Part shown: positions 33,960-45,134 of the stretch, in pieces
How the letters are laid out: every line of letters begins with the position of its first letter
Numbering within the stretch: the first letter of the stretch is position 1
Source: Adiantum capillus-veneris
Lineage: Eukaryota; Streptophyta; Polypodiopsida; Polypodiales; Pteridaceae
NCBI GenBank assembly: GCA_014529385.2
Contig: CM043945.1
Location: forward strand, 146,902,241 to 146,966,240
Direction: 5' to 3'
DNA length: 64,000 nt
Position numbers and translations under genes: made by a program
Notes under the pieces: generated by a model
Told to the model about the DNA's origin: nothing
Seen by the model: only the letters and a program-made list of their open reading frames with translations
Database searches by the model: none

Positions 33960-34135
33960 GAACATCTAGAAGCCAAAGGTTCAGCATCACATGAAGGTAT
34001 TTTTGTGGAAGGTAATTTGGGGTGCTCTACCAACGGGGGTGAAGATTGAGGAAAGGGGGATCGGGTCAGATCGATGCTTGGGATGCAGGTTGGCTAGTGA
34101 AGATCTGCTCACCTCTTCATGGATTGCCCAACTAT
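33960..34135 (+). pseudogene. zf-RVT-like domain of LINE
   Basis: KVFLWKVIWGALPTGVKIEE, then RCLGCRLASEDLL, matches the zinc-binding domain that follows RT in plant LINEs. The expected His/Cys end is degraded. Separated from the RT frame by stops. Confidence 0.7.
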
Positions 34136-34696
34136 CAAAGGCCTCGTAGGGAAAATATGTAAGTGGGTCCAGAGCACATGGAAAATTGGTGTTTTACAAG
34201 ACTAATCTTTTTCCTTGCAGGGAAGAATTCAGGTGGTCCTTACATCCTCATCAGCACTCAAATTGTTAGGTACATCTTCTTACATAATGATGGCAGACAA
34301 GGAACCGCCATGTGTTTGAAGGAGGTCTTGAGGTGGCAAGCTTCACAGAAATTATACAAGAAAGCAAAGTGCTAATATGGACGCTCGCATGCAAGCAAAA
34401 CTTAGAGGATTGGTCTAGGACTACTTGGGCTTTGTTGACAGCAAAGGGCATGCCTAGGATGGGGGAAAATCTTGGCTATCGGTAATTAAAATATCTCAGA
34501 AGAACATGATAAGGGACCCTATGTATCAAGGATAAGGGGGCGAGTTGGGTGGGATGGCTGCCCTGATAGCCGTTGTAATTATGGTCCCTGGATGATGTCA
34601 TGGCTCAACACGAGCATGACAAGACCTTGTAATTATTTGGGTTGATAAATATAATTCACTCACAATTGTGAGTTTTGCTTTTTTTTTTTTTTTTAG

Positions 34697-36499
34697 ATGT
34701 ACCCTTGCGGTGGAGGCAACTCTATGCTACATCTCTCTGCTATATAAATCTAGTGTCCCCAATTTTCTCCTCATCTCTAGTCTGCTGCCACCCCTCATGA
34801 AAAATGTAGCTAGGCTTCGGTAGACCTAGCCTGAGGCATCGAAGAGCATGATCCCGGTGATGTGTTAGGGTGTCCCATGCCACATCTCTCATCCACCTCC
34901 TAGGCACCTCTTGTGAACCTGATGTCGGCTGGTACTCACAAAGGATGGTCTCGATTATATAATTTATCTTGTTTTCATCCTCGCATGGCCAAGGAAGCAT
35001 GATGGAAGAACTGAACTACAGCTCTGCAATATGAAAAATCTATTGTCACATCTCACCGCTACCATCTGCATCCTTGCATGGCCAAGGAAGCATGATGGAA
35101 GAACTGAACTACAGCTCTGCAATATGAAAAATCTATTGTCACATCTCACCGCTACCATGTTCATCCATGTCGGGCTTCCCATCCTCCCGTATGTGATAGA
35201 TCTTGGAGGCACTGTGCTCATGTGCCCCCCAAGGTATGCAAGGTGTGCCTAGTTGTGTTCCTACATCCGATGGTGCCCGTGAGTGAGCCTCATCACTATA
35301 TCACACCGGCATGGTCAAATGGGATCAATAGTGGAGGAGGAAATCGCGGGGTGCTCCAATCATGGATCGTCAGATTTAACAATCACCCCAAATTTACTAG
35401 TCTGCCCGAATTTACAAATTTACCCCGAATTTACTAATCGGCGCACATTTACAATATGAGATACTCGAATCCCCTATATTTCAACGAACGCATGCGGGCG
35501 TAGTGGTTAGTGCACATGGATCGCTGTGGGAAGGTCGAGGGTTCAAGATGTGGGGTGAGGACTTCCCCGAATTTACCAAATGTCCCGAATTTACAAATGT
35601 GCATCTTACGGTCCGAATCACCTCAACCGTACATCCCATTTGAAGCTGCGAGATAGTGTGGAGGGTGAGCGAGGTGGGGTCAAAGAATTTGTAGAGCCTC
35701 CCCCACCTCCACATGACAATCAATGAGAGCAACGAGAGTTGGAAAATGGAATAGCTCACAAACCACTGACAAAGATAGGTGTGCTTCAAGGAATCTATTG
35801 ATCCGTATCACCTAGGTGTCAAGGCAATTGTGGTTGGGGATTTTGTAACCATGTGTCATGCCTATACATGATGGTCCCATAGGCATCATACCCAATGGTC
35901 TCCACCCCTCTAGTGTTGAGCCGCACACCACCCAATACTGAGAACTTGTTTCCATCTGTGCGGGGGTCATCCGTGTGATAAATCCCATAAAAGCATCCTC
36001 ATTCATGGAAGATTTATCCGGTGAACAATCATCCATGGTCACAGTCCTACACAAACAAAACATAAGAAAAAAACCACAACTGTATATACGCTAAACATAA
36101 GAAAAAGCATTGATAGAAATGTACATACAAGCATCGACTAGTGAAGCATCGTTGACAAGATCTTGCGTTGTGTCATTCGCCCATGGTAAAGTCCTGCACA
36201 AAGAAAAATTAGAACTGTTTACTTTCTAAACATAACGAAAAACATCAACAGACACATACAAGCATCGACTAGTATCTTGTGCCCTGCTCAGGGGGGTGCA
36301 CTATGTAATCATGTTAATGTATAATGTGAGTTCAAAAGGTGGGGTTTTAAAATGCAAAAATTCTAGGCAATTTGACAGAGATACATTAAAATAAGGGGTT
36401 TTAATATTCAATTTTGGAAAATTTTCCTAAAATAAGGAGTCATTTTATTCATTTAAACATGTTAAAAGAGGGTTTTTTTAAAAATCCCACGAACGCACG
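34697..36499. other. Unassigned region with minus-strand open frames
   Basis: Minus-strand frames at 34740-35000 (RRWMRDVAWDTLTHHRDHAL) and 35812-36063 look coding-like but are not recognised; they may be pieces of a captured gene. A 93-bp tandem duplication begins at 34976 and 35069. Short AATTTAC-CCCGAATTTAC motifs cluster at 35385-35605. Another imperfect duplication, with TCTAAACATAA and CATACAAGCATCGACTAGT, lies at about 36090-36140 and 36220-36272. Confidence 0.4.
35490..35560 (+). repeat. tRNA-like SINE head
   Basis: GGGCGTAGTGGTTAGTGC fits an A box and GGTCGAGGGTTCAAG a B box, spaced about 30 bases apart as in tRNA-derived SINE heads. The body and tail are not delimited. Confidence 0.4.
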
Positions 36500-38645
36500 T
36501 TATATAGGGTAGGTATGAATGGTGAATCCCCGAGGTGCCCTGTCATTGTTTTTCTCTAGTTGGAGGCATACATCTCCTCCAACTTGAAGTGGAAAGTTGT
36601 CTTCATCCATTTCCAAGTCATCTTTGTCTACAACTGCCATGTCTTCATCATCCACATCTTCCCTTGCTTTAAATTCATCGTCCATCAACTCTTTGTCATC
36701 CATATCCTCCCTTGTGATGCCCATATCAATTGCTCCACCACTACCTGCATCATCTTGTTGGTTGTCAAAGAGAAGCTCTTTCCTTTCAAAAATTTGCATA
36801 TTCCTCTTGAGTGTCCAACACAAAAAACAACTTGCTTGCAATGCTCAAGAAGAGAAAATGTACTTCTCACATCAGTACGAACCTTGGTTGAGTCTACCTA
36901 CATAAGGCCACTTCCATCTTGGCAAATCGTCCCATTGTGACTAGATGTGATCATTTGAACCACTTCACATCCAACAAGAACATGTCAAACCGCTAAAGAT
37001 GACCCTCAATATTTGTAAAATTACACCACAGTAATTCAAGTTGCTAATGCACTCATTCGTGTCTCTGGTGCTGACTCTACTCTCTTGCTAGAAACTAACC
37101 ATGACCACGCTATCGTATGTGTTTCATTTATTGTCAATATGCATAGTCCTAAAATTCTTTCCATACAACCACAAAGCACTATACTTGTGATACTTCCAAT
37201 CACATCCAATGGCTAGCTCCTCCTCTTCCTCTGATATCAGCTCTCTGCCCTGTTGGGCAACTTGCACGGATGTGTCCAACCAGTGCATAGTAGGAAAGTC
37301 AAGCAAAGGTGCAAGGTACTCTAGAAAAGGTAGACATCTAGTCTTTTGGTTTTGCCTGAATTCATGCCGCTTCTTTGTGAGTTTGCTCCTCTCTTCATCG
37401 TATCTATTCAACCACTTTTGAATGGGCTCAGAGTTTAAGATGTTGAACTTCATGGTTTTTTAATGCATGGCCACATCCATCTTCTTGGTGACCCCTTGCC
37501 CTTGTGGATACTCTCTGACCAATCTTTGATCCTCTTCTTGACTACTTAGGTGCGGAATTTTCCTTTACCCTTTTGCATGTGAAAATGTGAGAAAAAAAAT
37601 AATAATAATAAACCCTTCTGTTGCACTCACGTGACCTCCTTGAGAAAATTTTCAATCAAAAACGGAAAGATGTTCGATCATAAAGACAAGAGATTCTTCC
37701 ACCATCTATCCTTCTACCATGCTCCCCTCTAGCCTCTCTTTTTACCGAACAAATCCTATTAGTGTCTTCATGAACCATTCCAAAAAGAACGTCCATCACT
37801 ATATTGGACCTTACTTGCAATTGAAACCTTGTCTACTACATGTATGAGTACGTGCGTTTGGCTGGTTAGATAGCTTTGTGGGTAACCATGAAAATAGCTG
37901 AATTGTGCGAGATGCACCAATGGATTCCTTTGATTGCTCTTTGAAAGAGATCGACTGCACAAGGTTTCTTAATATGTATATCCATGCCCTAGCTCTTTTG
38001 TTAAACACCCCTTGATTGCTATTGGAAGTATAAATTGCGTGAACTTATGTCAGTCGTGTGTCTTCAGTCCCCACAAGCGATCATCATGAGTTAACGTTGC
38101 TTTGAGACTTTCCATGCAGCCTATGTGCGTTCTGAACTTTGAAATCACTCTCTAACTTGCTGCTTCTTGCTTTTTCATGCAATACCCATGGTTCTCTTGA
38201 AAGCTTTATTTGACCCATGGAGGAGGTGACAAATGACAACTCTGGCATCTTCCCAATAGATTAAAAATCATCTCTTTCTCTTTGATTATCTTGCTTTCTT
38301 GTTATCATCTTCCAGAGGATCTCTACCACATTCTTGAATATGTGCATTGGATCCAGTAAATGATTGACAAGGAGATCACCCTAGTAGGGCAATCTATGGA
38401 AAACTGACAAGCACTTTATTCTTAGAATAGCCTGCCCATCACTTTGCTCCCAACGGTGGTGCCATTCTTGAACATGCATAAGATCACATTTGGCATGCCC
38501 AATTTGACCATCATGTAGGGCATGGTCATTTGGAAGGCAACAATTGAGGCCTTTGTAGATTGTCTTTCAAAGAAAACTACAGTATTGTGCATCTAGTGAG
38601 GGCCCGCAAATTGGACGCACATTATACTATGACATTGTAAGGCCT
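36500..38645 (-). pseudogene. Decayed TNP2-type transposase
   Basis: Reading right to left, the minus strand gives CGPSL and KTIYKG remnants, then LVNHLLDPMHIFKNVVEILW (38.4 kb), HVLIHVVDKVSIASK (37.85 kb, DUF4218-like), the segment PIQKWLNRYDEERSKL (37.4 kb) and a DUF4216-like end with FSLLEHCKQVVF and an acidic tail (36.5-36.9 kb). Each aligns by eye with the TNP2 copy at 19.5-23.3 kb in the same order. It has many stops and frameshifts, and the N-terminal exons are missing. The parent element's ends were not identified. Confidence 0.8.
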
Positions 38646-39000
38646 ACATTCAAAGAAAACTAGTAGTAAATGAGCTGGAATCAACAGTTTTGCAAACTAG
38701 AACCTCGGGGGGTTCACTTCTTAGACATGTAAGTTACTACACATGTGAGTTCAAATGAATGGGTTTTTTAATTATGAAAATTTTAAAAATTTAACATAAT
38801 TATATTATGGTGGATGCATGGTAGGGTGGACTGAAAAGAACTATCCTGGACATAGGTTTCTAACACTAAAAAACTATATTTGTTGGGAGAAAATTTTCTT
38901 TTAAAAAATGGGTTAAAAAAATTTATGAGTGTGTAACCACCTAGGAACGTGGTAGTGAGCCGCAAAATGATTGGAGCCCATAGAGAAACAACTCGTCTCC
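38646..39000. other. Unassigned AT-rich spacer
   Basis: Nothing recognised between the transposase relic and the TC microsatellite. Confidence 0.5.
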
Positions 39001-39002
39001 CT

Positions 39003-39082
<80 letters not shown>

Positions 39083-39083
39083 A
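39001..39083 (+). repeat. (TC)n microsatellite
   Basis: About 40 CT units, ending in a TATC run. It lies about 180 bases before the first exon of the unknown gene, in the kind of leader position seen in the CACTA genes here. Confidence 0.95.
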
Positions 39084-39586
39084 TCTATCTATCTATATAT
39101 CTCTTTGTGTGTGTAATGTCTTTCTTGCTTCGTGTTCAGAATGTTACAGATTCAAGGGAGTACAAGCTATTCAAGTAGTAGTTGTTAAATATTCAAAACA
39201 TCCTGACGTTTGTGAAGCAATCAAGATCCTTTAAAGAGCTTTACTTGAAATGATCAGCTATGATGATAGCAGTGAACAAAAATGGGTCTTCTGAATCGAA
39301 GGGGCTAAACATTGCGAGAGCTTCTAGAGTTTTGGGAGTCCACAAGAGGAATTTCTACTCAGCTAAACATTGCATGAGGTTGGAAGAAGAGGATGGCTCA
39401 TTTCCATTAGCAACATGCCAAAGATAGCAGCATAGGAGCACCCTTACCCATGAAGTGAAAGACATTGTTTTTTACTTTTGGACTACGGAAACAAGGGTAT
39501 GTTTGTGCAAAAAAGATTTTTGCCATAAGCACATAGGAAGAAACACTTACGTCAAACATCCTACTCACTTGTTGTACATACCACAG

Positions 39587-42269
39587 GTTTATAAGATTAC
39601 CCTCTCTCTTTAATACAATTTATAATATTACTGTTACTGTCTTAATGCTAGCTAGAAGTGTACCACTTTCTAGCAATACTATTTTTCTTCCAAATTATGT
39701 AGGCAACTCTTAATATTTCTTTCTCGCTTGCACACCACTATGGTGATGATCTAGTGTTGTGGTGCTTTCATACCCTGCTTAATTATATATAGCATGGCTC
39801 AACTTCTTTCTAACATTGTTTGTGAATTTGTATAAGTGCAAGATTAGTTCTTAGTACTGTAACTATACACAACTTTTCTTCCAATTTGATTGCTTTGTAT
39901 CACTACAAGTCTGGTTTTATGCAATGCTTGACTAGTTAAAATATTTTTTATTGGTTTGTAGCAGTGATGGGATGGTTTATGGCCCTAGAAAATTTGTTTG
40001 TAGGAAACCTTTTTTAGTTTGTAACATTGTAGTGGTGTTTTCTAGCAATGACTACTTGGATTTTGAATTATATAATAGTTTCTAGCATGTCTAAAATGGT
40101 TTGCATGACCAACTTCTAGCATGTATGGTTTCTAGCAATGTCAACTTGTATGCTTTTCATGAATACATAACTGATGGCTTCTTTTTTGACTAAGTGTTTT
40201 CTAGTAGTACTGGACTTGTTTCTAGTTTCTACCAGAGAGTTGGTGTTCTAGTAATGATTGACAGGTTTTTAGTTGTGTCTGTAGGGTTTCTAGTAGTAGA
40301 TCCCAATCATCAAAGCTTGAGAAATTTCTAGTAGTGCTTTAGTGGTTGAATTATCTGGTTTCTAGCACTAAGTAGGTGTTTTTTAGTAATGTTCTAGCAC
40401 TAAATAGGTGTTTCTTAGTAATGTTTCTAGTGATGATCCCAATCACCAAAGCTTGGGAGGTTTCTAGCTTTCCTTATCACGTTTCAAGATAGCAGTTCTC
40501 TAGGGCTTTGTAGCACTATTGTGCTTTGGTGATTGGACTACTGGGTTTCCAGCACTGAGTAGGTGTCTCTTAGTAATCCTTGATAGGTTTGTATGAGTTT
40601 TTCCAGTAGTGTTTGACTTGTTTCTGGTTTCTACCACTAAGTACGTGCTTCCTAGTAGTTATTGGGAGGTTTGTACTGCTTGTTGACGGGTTTCTAGTTG
40701 CAACTATGTGGTTGTTGCAATGAGTAGATAATTGGTACTTCTATGATAAGGTGGTTTCTAGCAATGTGACATATGGTTTCAAGCTTTAATTAAGTGGTTT
40801 CAAGTAGCAATTAAATGGTTATCAATAGTGCTTGGGAGGGTTTTTAGCGGTAGAATCTTGTTTTCTAGCACTGCTTGGAAGGTTATTAGCAGCTCTTGGG
40901 AGGTTTCTAGATTTTCCTGTTAGGTTTTTAGCAGTCCTCTAGTGCTTTGTAGCACTGTTTTTCTTTGGTGATTGGAATATCGGGTTTCTAGCACAGTGAG
41001 TAGGTGTTTCTTAGTAATCCTTGATAGGTTTGTATGAGTGTTTTTAGTAGTGTTTGACTTGGTTCTGGTTTCTAGCACTAAGTAGGTGCTTTCTAGTAGT
41101 TATTGGGAGGTTTGTACTACTTATTGACAGGTTTCTAACTGTGACTATGTGGTTTGTTGCACTAAGTAGATGATTGGTAGTTCTATGACAAGGTGGTTTC
41201 TACCAATGTGACATATGGTTTCTAGCTTTAACTAGGTGGTTTCAAGTAGCAATTAAATGGTTATCAATAGTGCTTGGGTGGTTTTAGAGGTAGAATCTTG
41301 TTTTCCAGCACTACTTGGAAGGTTATTAGTAGTTCTTGGGAGGTCCTAGATTTTCTTGTTAGGTTTCTAACAGTTCTCTAGTGCTTTGTAGCACTGTTGT
41401 GCTTTGGTGATTGGACATTGTTTCTAGCACTAAGCAGGTGTTTCTTAGTAATCCTTGATAGGTTTGTACAAGTGTTTTCTGGTAGTATTTGACTTGTGTT
41501 AGGTTTCTAGCACTAAGTAGATGCTTTCTAGTAGTTATTGGGAGGTTTATTGTTGACAGGTTTCTAGCTGCGACTATGTGGTTTGCTGTACTGAGAAGAT
41601 GATTGGTAGCTCTATGACAAGGTGGTTTCTAGCAATGTGACATATGGTTTCTAGCTTTGACTAGGTGGTTTCAAGTAGCAATTAAAAGGTTATCAATAAT
41701 TCTTGGGAGGTTTGTAGCGGTAGATTATTTGTTTTCTAGCATTGACTAGGTGTTTTTTAGTAATCCTTCACACTATTTTTTAGTAGATTCTTTTTTTTCA
41801 GCACTTCTTGGGGGGTTTCTAGAAGGTATTGGGAGGTTTCTAGAAGTTCTTGGGAGGTTTCTAGCTCTTCCTGTGAGGTTTCTAGTAGTTCTTTGGTGGT
41901 TTGTAGCATTGTTGTGCTTCAGTGATTGGACTACCTGGTTTCTATCTTTGAGTTAGTGTTTGTACGAGTGTTTTCTGGTAGGGGCTTTCTAGTAGTTCTT
42001 GGGTGACAATTAAATGGTTATCAATAGTGCTTCTAAGGTTAGTAGCAGTAGATTCTTTTTTTTCCAACACTACTTGGGATGTTTCTAGCATTTCATGGGA
42101 GGTTTCTAGCGCTTCTTGGGAGGTTTCTAGTAGTTCTATGGTGGTTTGTAGCACTACTATTATTTGGTGATTGGACTATCTGGTTTCTAGATTTGAGTTA
42201 GTGTTTTTTAGTAATCCTTGACAAGTGTGTAGCACTTCACTGGAATTTAATCATTGTGTTTTTTTTAAG
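39587..42269 (+). other. Inferred 2.7-kb intron of the unknown gene
   Basis: Donor CACAG/GTTTAT, acceptor TTTTTTTAAG/GTGG. Joining keeps the reading frame and gives a continuous protein segment. Most of its length is a minisatellite. Confidence 0.55.
39950..42240 (+). repeat. 21-bp minisatellite with higher-order repeats
   Basis: The basic unit is about GGTTTCTAGCACTTCTTGGGA. It is clearest at 41812-41930 and 42070-42160, where consecutive units are exactly 21 bases. Larger blocks recur with GTGCTTTGGTGATTGGAC landmarks near 40523, 40958, 41399, 41914 and 42160, so a ~435-440-bp higher-order unit is overlaid. Copies are diverged. Confidence 0.85.
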
Positions 42270-44040
42270 GTGGATCTATTTGAAAGGTTCAAAGATGCTT
42301 ATCCAGATGCTCAAATTCAACAACCATGTTTTGGTATCTAAAGCCATATTTTGTGCATAAGCTCACTTGGTAACAATTACATGTTGTTGCATTGTGCATG
42401 TGCAAATGACCTATTTAAGGGAAGCAATAAATCACATGCGACAAAAGTGTTTTGGCCTACATGGAGTTGCATTTGATTGCACATACTCAATGTGATCCCA
42501 TGACTTACACACTACTTATTGCAATACTTCTTACCATGCATACAAGAGTACTACAACTTTTTGTGAGTCTGTTTTGTGCCCCAAGCCCACAACATTTCAC
42601 AATTACAATTGTTTAATGGGCAGTTGTGTTGATTGTGGCACCAAAAACATGGCCTTTTTGTCCAATAGAGCTTGTCAAGAGGGATTTGCATATTTTCCTC
42701 AAAGTTTTTGAGGATGTCAAAATAGTAGTTGATGTTAACGGCGTTACTGGTAGCAATTAGAAAGGGATAAAAAAGAAAAGAAAGATCTTTTGCACAAGGA
42801 ACTACCCTACAATGAGCCTGTCCATATGTTTCATACGCACCTTCGGAAGTTCATTAAACACAATTGCATTTGTAGGTCAAAAGCTAAACAATTTAAGGAG
42901 TCTCTTCAATAAATTTTTATTAATACAATTGTTTCCATCATTGACTCTACTAAGAATTACACTTTTAAGGAGCAAAATGAAATCCAGTCCATGCATTGGC
43001 ACTCCTTTCAATCACAATTCTGGTGCATATAAACCACTTTCGGGTGAACGATACGATCAAAAATTTGCTCATTTCTATATAGCTGATGCCAAAAGTCATG
43101 ATACATTATTTGTTCAACATTGCTTACTATTGCATCACAAATGGTTGAAAGAACAAGGGCTGGCACCAAAGTATCATTGGGTGTGGTCAAATGGAGCAGC
43201 ATCCCAATTCAAGGCAAAGTGACCATTTTACTTTGTTGCACGATACAAACAACTCACAGGTACTGAAATGCTATGGAACTCTTTTGCTTAGGTCATGGCA
43301 AGGCTGAACATAATGGAGCAAGTGTAGCTATTAAGAGAGTGTTGACACAAGAGCAACTCAAGGCAGATGGGTTTCCTATGAATTGTGCAAGAGATATTGT
43401 GGCCTTTCTATGGCTCAAGTACTCACATTCAATTACAGAAGGCAAAGTTTTCTAGGAGATCAAAGAAGGGGATGTAGATTGGAACATCAATTGGGATTAA
43501 GAAGCTATTCCTCAATCTCTCTCCATTCATAGTATCAACGGACACGATTCTTACAATGCTCGAGCATAGGTTTAGGTGGCTAGCATGCTTTTGCACTTGG
43601 TGCTTGTAGGGGGTTCGAAGAAGATTCACAAACAAGGCCTATGTTGGAAGCTGGATGTAGCACATTATTGTCCCCATTGATGCATTAAATAGTGAGATGA
43701 TGAAGAGTATGTTGATGAGCCCTTGTACGTAGATCATCTTGATGCTTTGAATGATGCTCTCACTGTTGGAGATAACTTTCCAATCGATGCAAAACTAGCC
43801 AATGATGAAGGTGCATAGTTTTACATGCATTGAGTAGAAGCAGAGGGCCAAAAGGCACATGCAAGATGGATGGGGAAATACTATTGATAGGGGGTCCTAC
43901 TTTGTGATGGGGATTCTCTATGGATTAGTTGATGGAAGAATGTACACCATCCTCTAGCGAAAGCCACATGCTCTTTTGTACTCACACCTTGTGAGAGCCA
44001 TCAAAATTCCTCTGAGGTCCCCAGCCCCGTGAAGATTGGG

Positions 44041-44312
44041 ACAACTTGATAGATGGACTTCCTTTATTCTCAAGTTCCATTGACGCTATGTCAATCACCC
44101 AAGTAAGGAATAAGAAAACAAGAAGGAAGAGATATTCGAAGGCTAAAATCTCAAACCCTAGTTAAAAAACTAACATAGGGACTGGTGATGATCCTGCATA
44201 TATGAACAATCTTGAAGATGATTCAATTGAGACCATGGAAACTAAGATGGAAATCATAAAGAAAAATCCAATGGGGATTACATTGAGAGGAAGTCAAGAA
44301 AGGACACCATGG
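44041..44312. other. Spacer, possible 3' end of the unknown gene
   Basis: No recognisable domain after SHLVRAIK; stops in all frames. Confidence 0.4.
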
Positions 44313-44341
44313 CACTACAAAAATTTGCAAACGTTTATAGT

Positions 44342-44359
44342 GGATCTTTACCGCGATTT

Positions 44360-44392
<33 letters not shown>
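44342..44392 (+). repeat. (AG)n microsatellite
   Basis: About 14 GA units just inside the left CACTA terminus. A ~45-bp tandem duplication (ATGATGGCTATGTGAATAAA) lies slightly further in, at about 44655-44735. Confidence 0.85.
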
Positions 44393-44393
<1 letters not shown>

Positions 44394-45134
44394 CAAAATG
44401 GCTCGCCAAAGAAGAGAGAGGAGGGCGGATGGAGTATTCTTTGAACTGCTAATATTAGCGCTAATATTATCAAGGTTCTTATAGTTGGCATTTTTTTGCA
44501 AATATTACCGAGGATATTACGGCAGGCGGAGCCTTGGCGCTATGACATTCAATTTTGAGTTTCTTTCTATCTTAACAATTTTGTGATGATCTAGTTTTTA
44601 AGAACACGGTTTACCTCTCTTTAAAAATGAAAAAAGAAATATCAAAACTTGAAATGATGGCTATGTGAATAAATATGAAACTACAAAAAGCTATGAAATG
44701 ATGGCTATGTGAATAAATATGAAACTACAAAAATAAAAGCTCCATGCCAAAAGCACCGCCAGAGATGAGAAGCCAAATATGGACAACATCCTTTGCCAAA
44801 GCTTGCATATACCCCACAAGCACAACCCACCAAACATGCATCATGTTTTGTAATGACCCTCACAAATTGAGGCAGCCATCTCACACCGTTATAGTAAAAA
44901 CACATACAATCACTTTTAACGAGTAAAAGCCCTCGTCTTCTATGTACACCCTCCAAGCTTGGTAATGGCGTTCTTTTGTGATAGGCTAGAAAGCCCTCCA
45001 TTCAGAAAAACATCATCACCTTGAAAGACAAATATCCAGCATTCGATCAAGTGTCCCTTAGGAGGCCACATTTTTTACTTTTCATAATGATAGAGTGAAG
45101 CGTGCCCACATTTTACCAGATGGTAGTACCTATG

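Larger units (their letters stand above)
32160..34696 (+). mobile_element. LINE (L1-type) retrotransposon, 5'-truncated
   Basis: Begins inside the RT region at HWHPIAMTSVAYKIIA, so the 5' half (ORF1, endonuclease) is absent, as is usual for incomplete target-primed insertion. It continues through RT and a zf-RVT-like segment to TGGGTTGATAAATATAATTC and a 16-base T run. A ~49-bp tandem duplication (TAGCCCTTAGACTAGCCCCC...) lies at 32229-32325. Target duplications were not resolved. Confidence 0.8.
39260..44040 (+). pseudogene. Decayed gene of unrecognised family (RNase H-fold candidate)
   Basis: Exon 1 (39260-39586) reads one frame from MMIAVNKNG through SRVLGVHKRNFYS to TYVKHPTHLLYIPQ, with one TAG at 39425. 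A GT-AG intron to 42269 joins it in phase to VDLFERFKDAYPDAQI. Downstream, over several frames, follow NCLMGSCVDCG (Cys cluster, near 42.6 kb), FYIADAKSHDTLFVQH, HWVWSNGAASQFK (43.17 kb), LGHGKAEHNGAS (43.3 kb), FRWLACFCTWCL (43.6 kb) and SHLVRAIK (43982-44005). Single acidic residues next to HD, WSNG and HGK suggest a D-D-E nuclease or transposase plan, with the second Asp now Asn. I recall similar unannotated plant proteins but cannot name them. The function is unknown. Confidence 0.6.

Noticed and set aside
34680-34696. T run after the LINE taken as a poly(A) of an opposite-strand retrocopy
   Set aside because: The LINE coding strand is plus and the run directly follows its 3' region; no minus-strand retrocopy is seen next to it.
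39901-39925. CACTACAAG considered as a CACTA terminus
   Set aside because: No subterminal repeats follow and it falls in the inferred intron beside the minisatellite; chance match.
41942-42154. Minus-strand frame with Leu-Glu-Thr-Ser heptads resembling a coiled coil
   Set aside because: The 21-bp minisatellite gives heptads in any frame; no start context or continuation.
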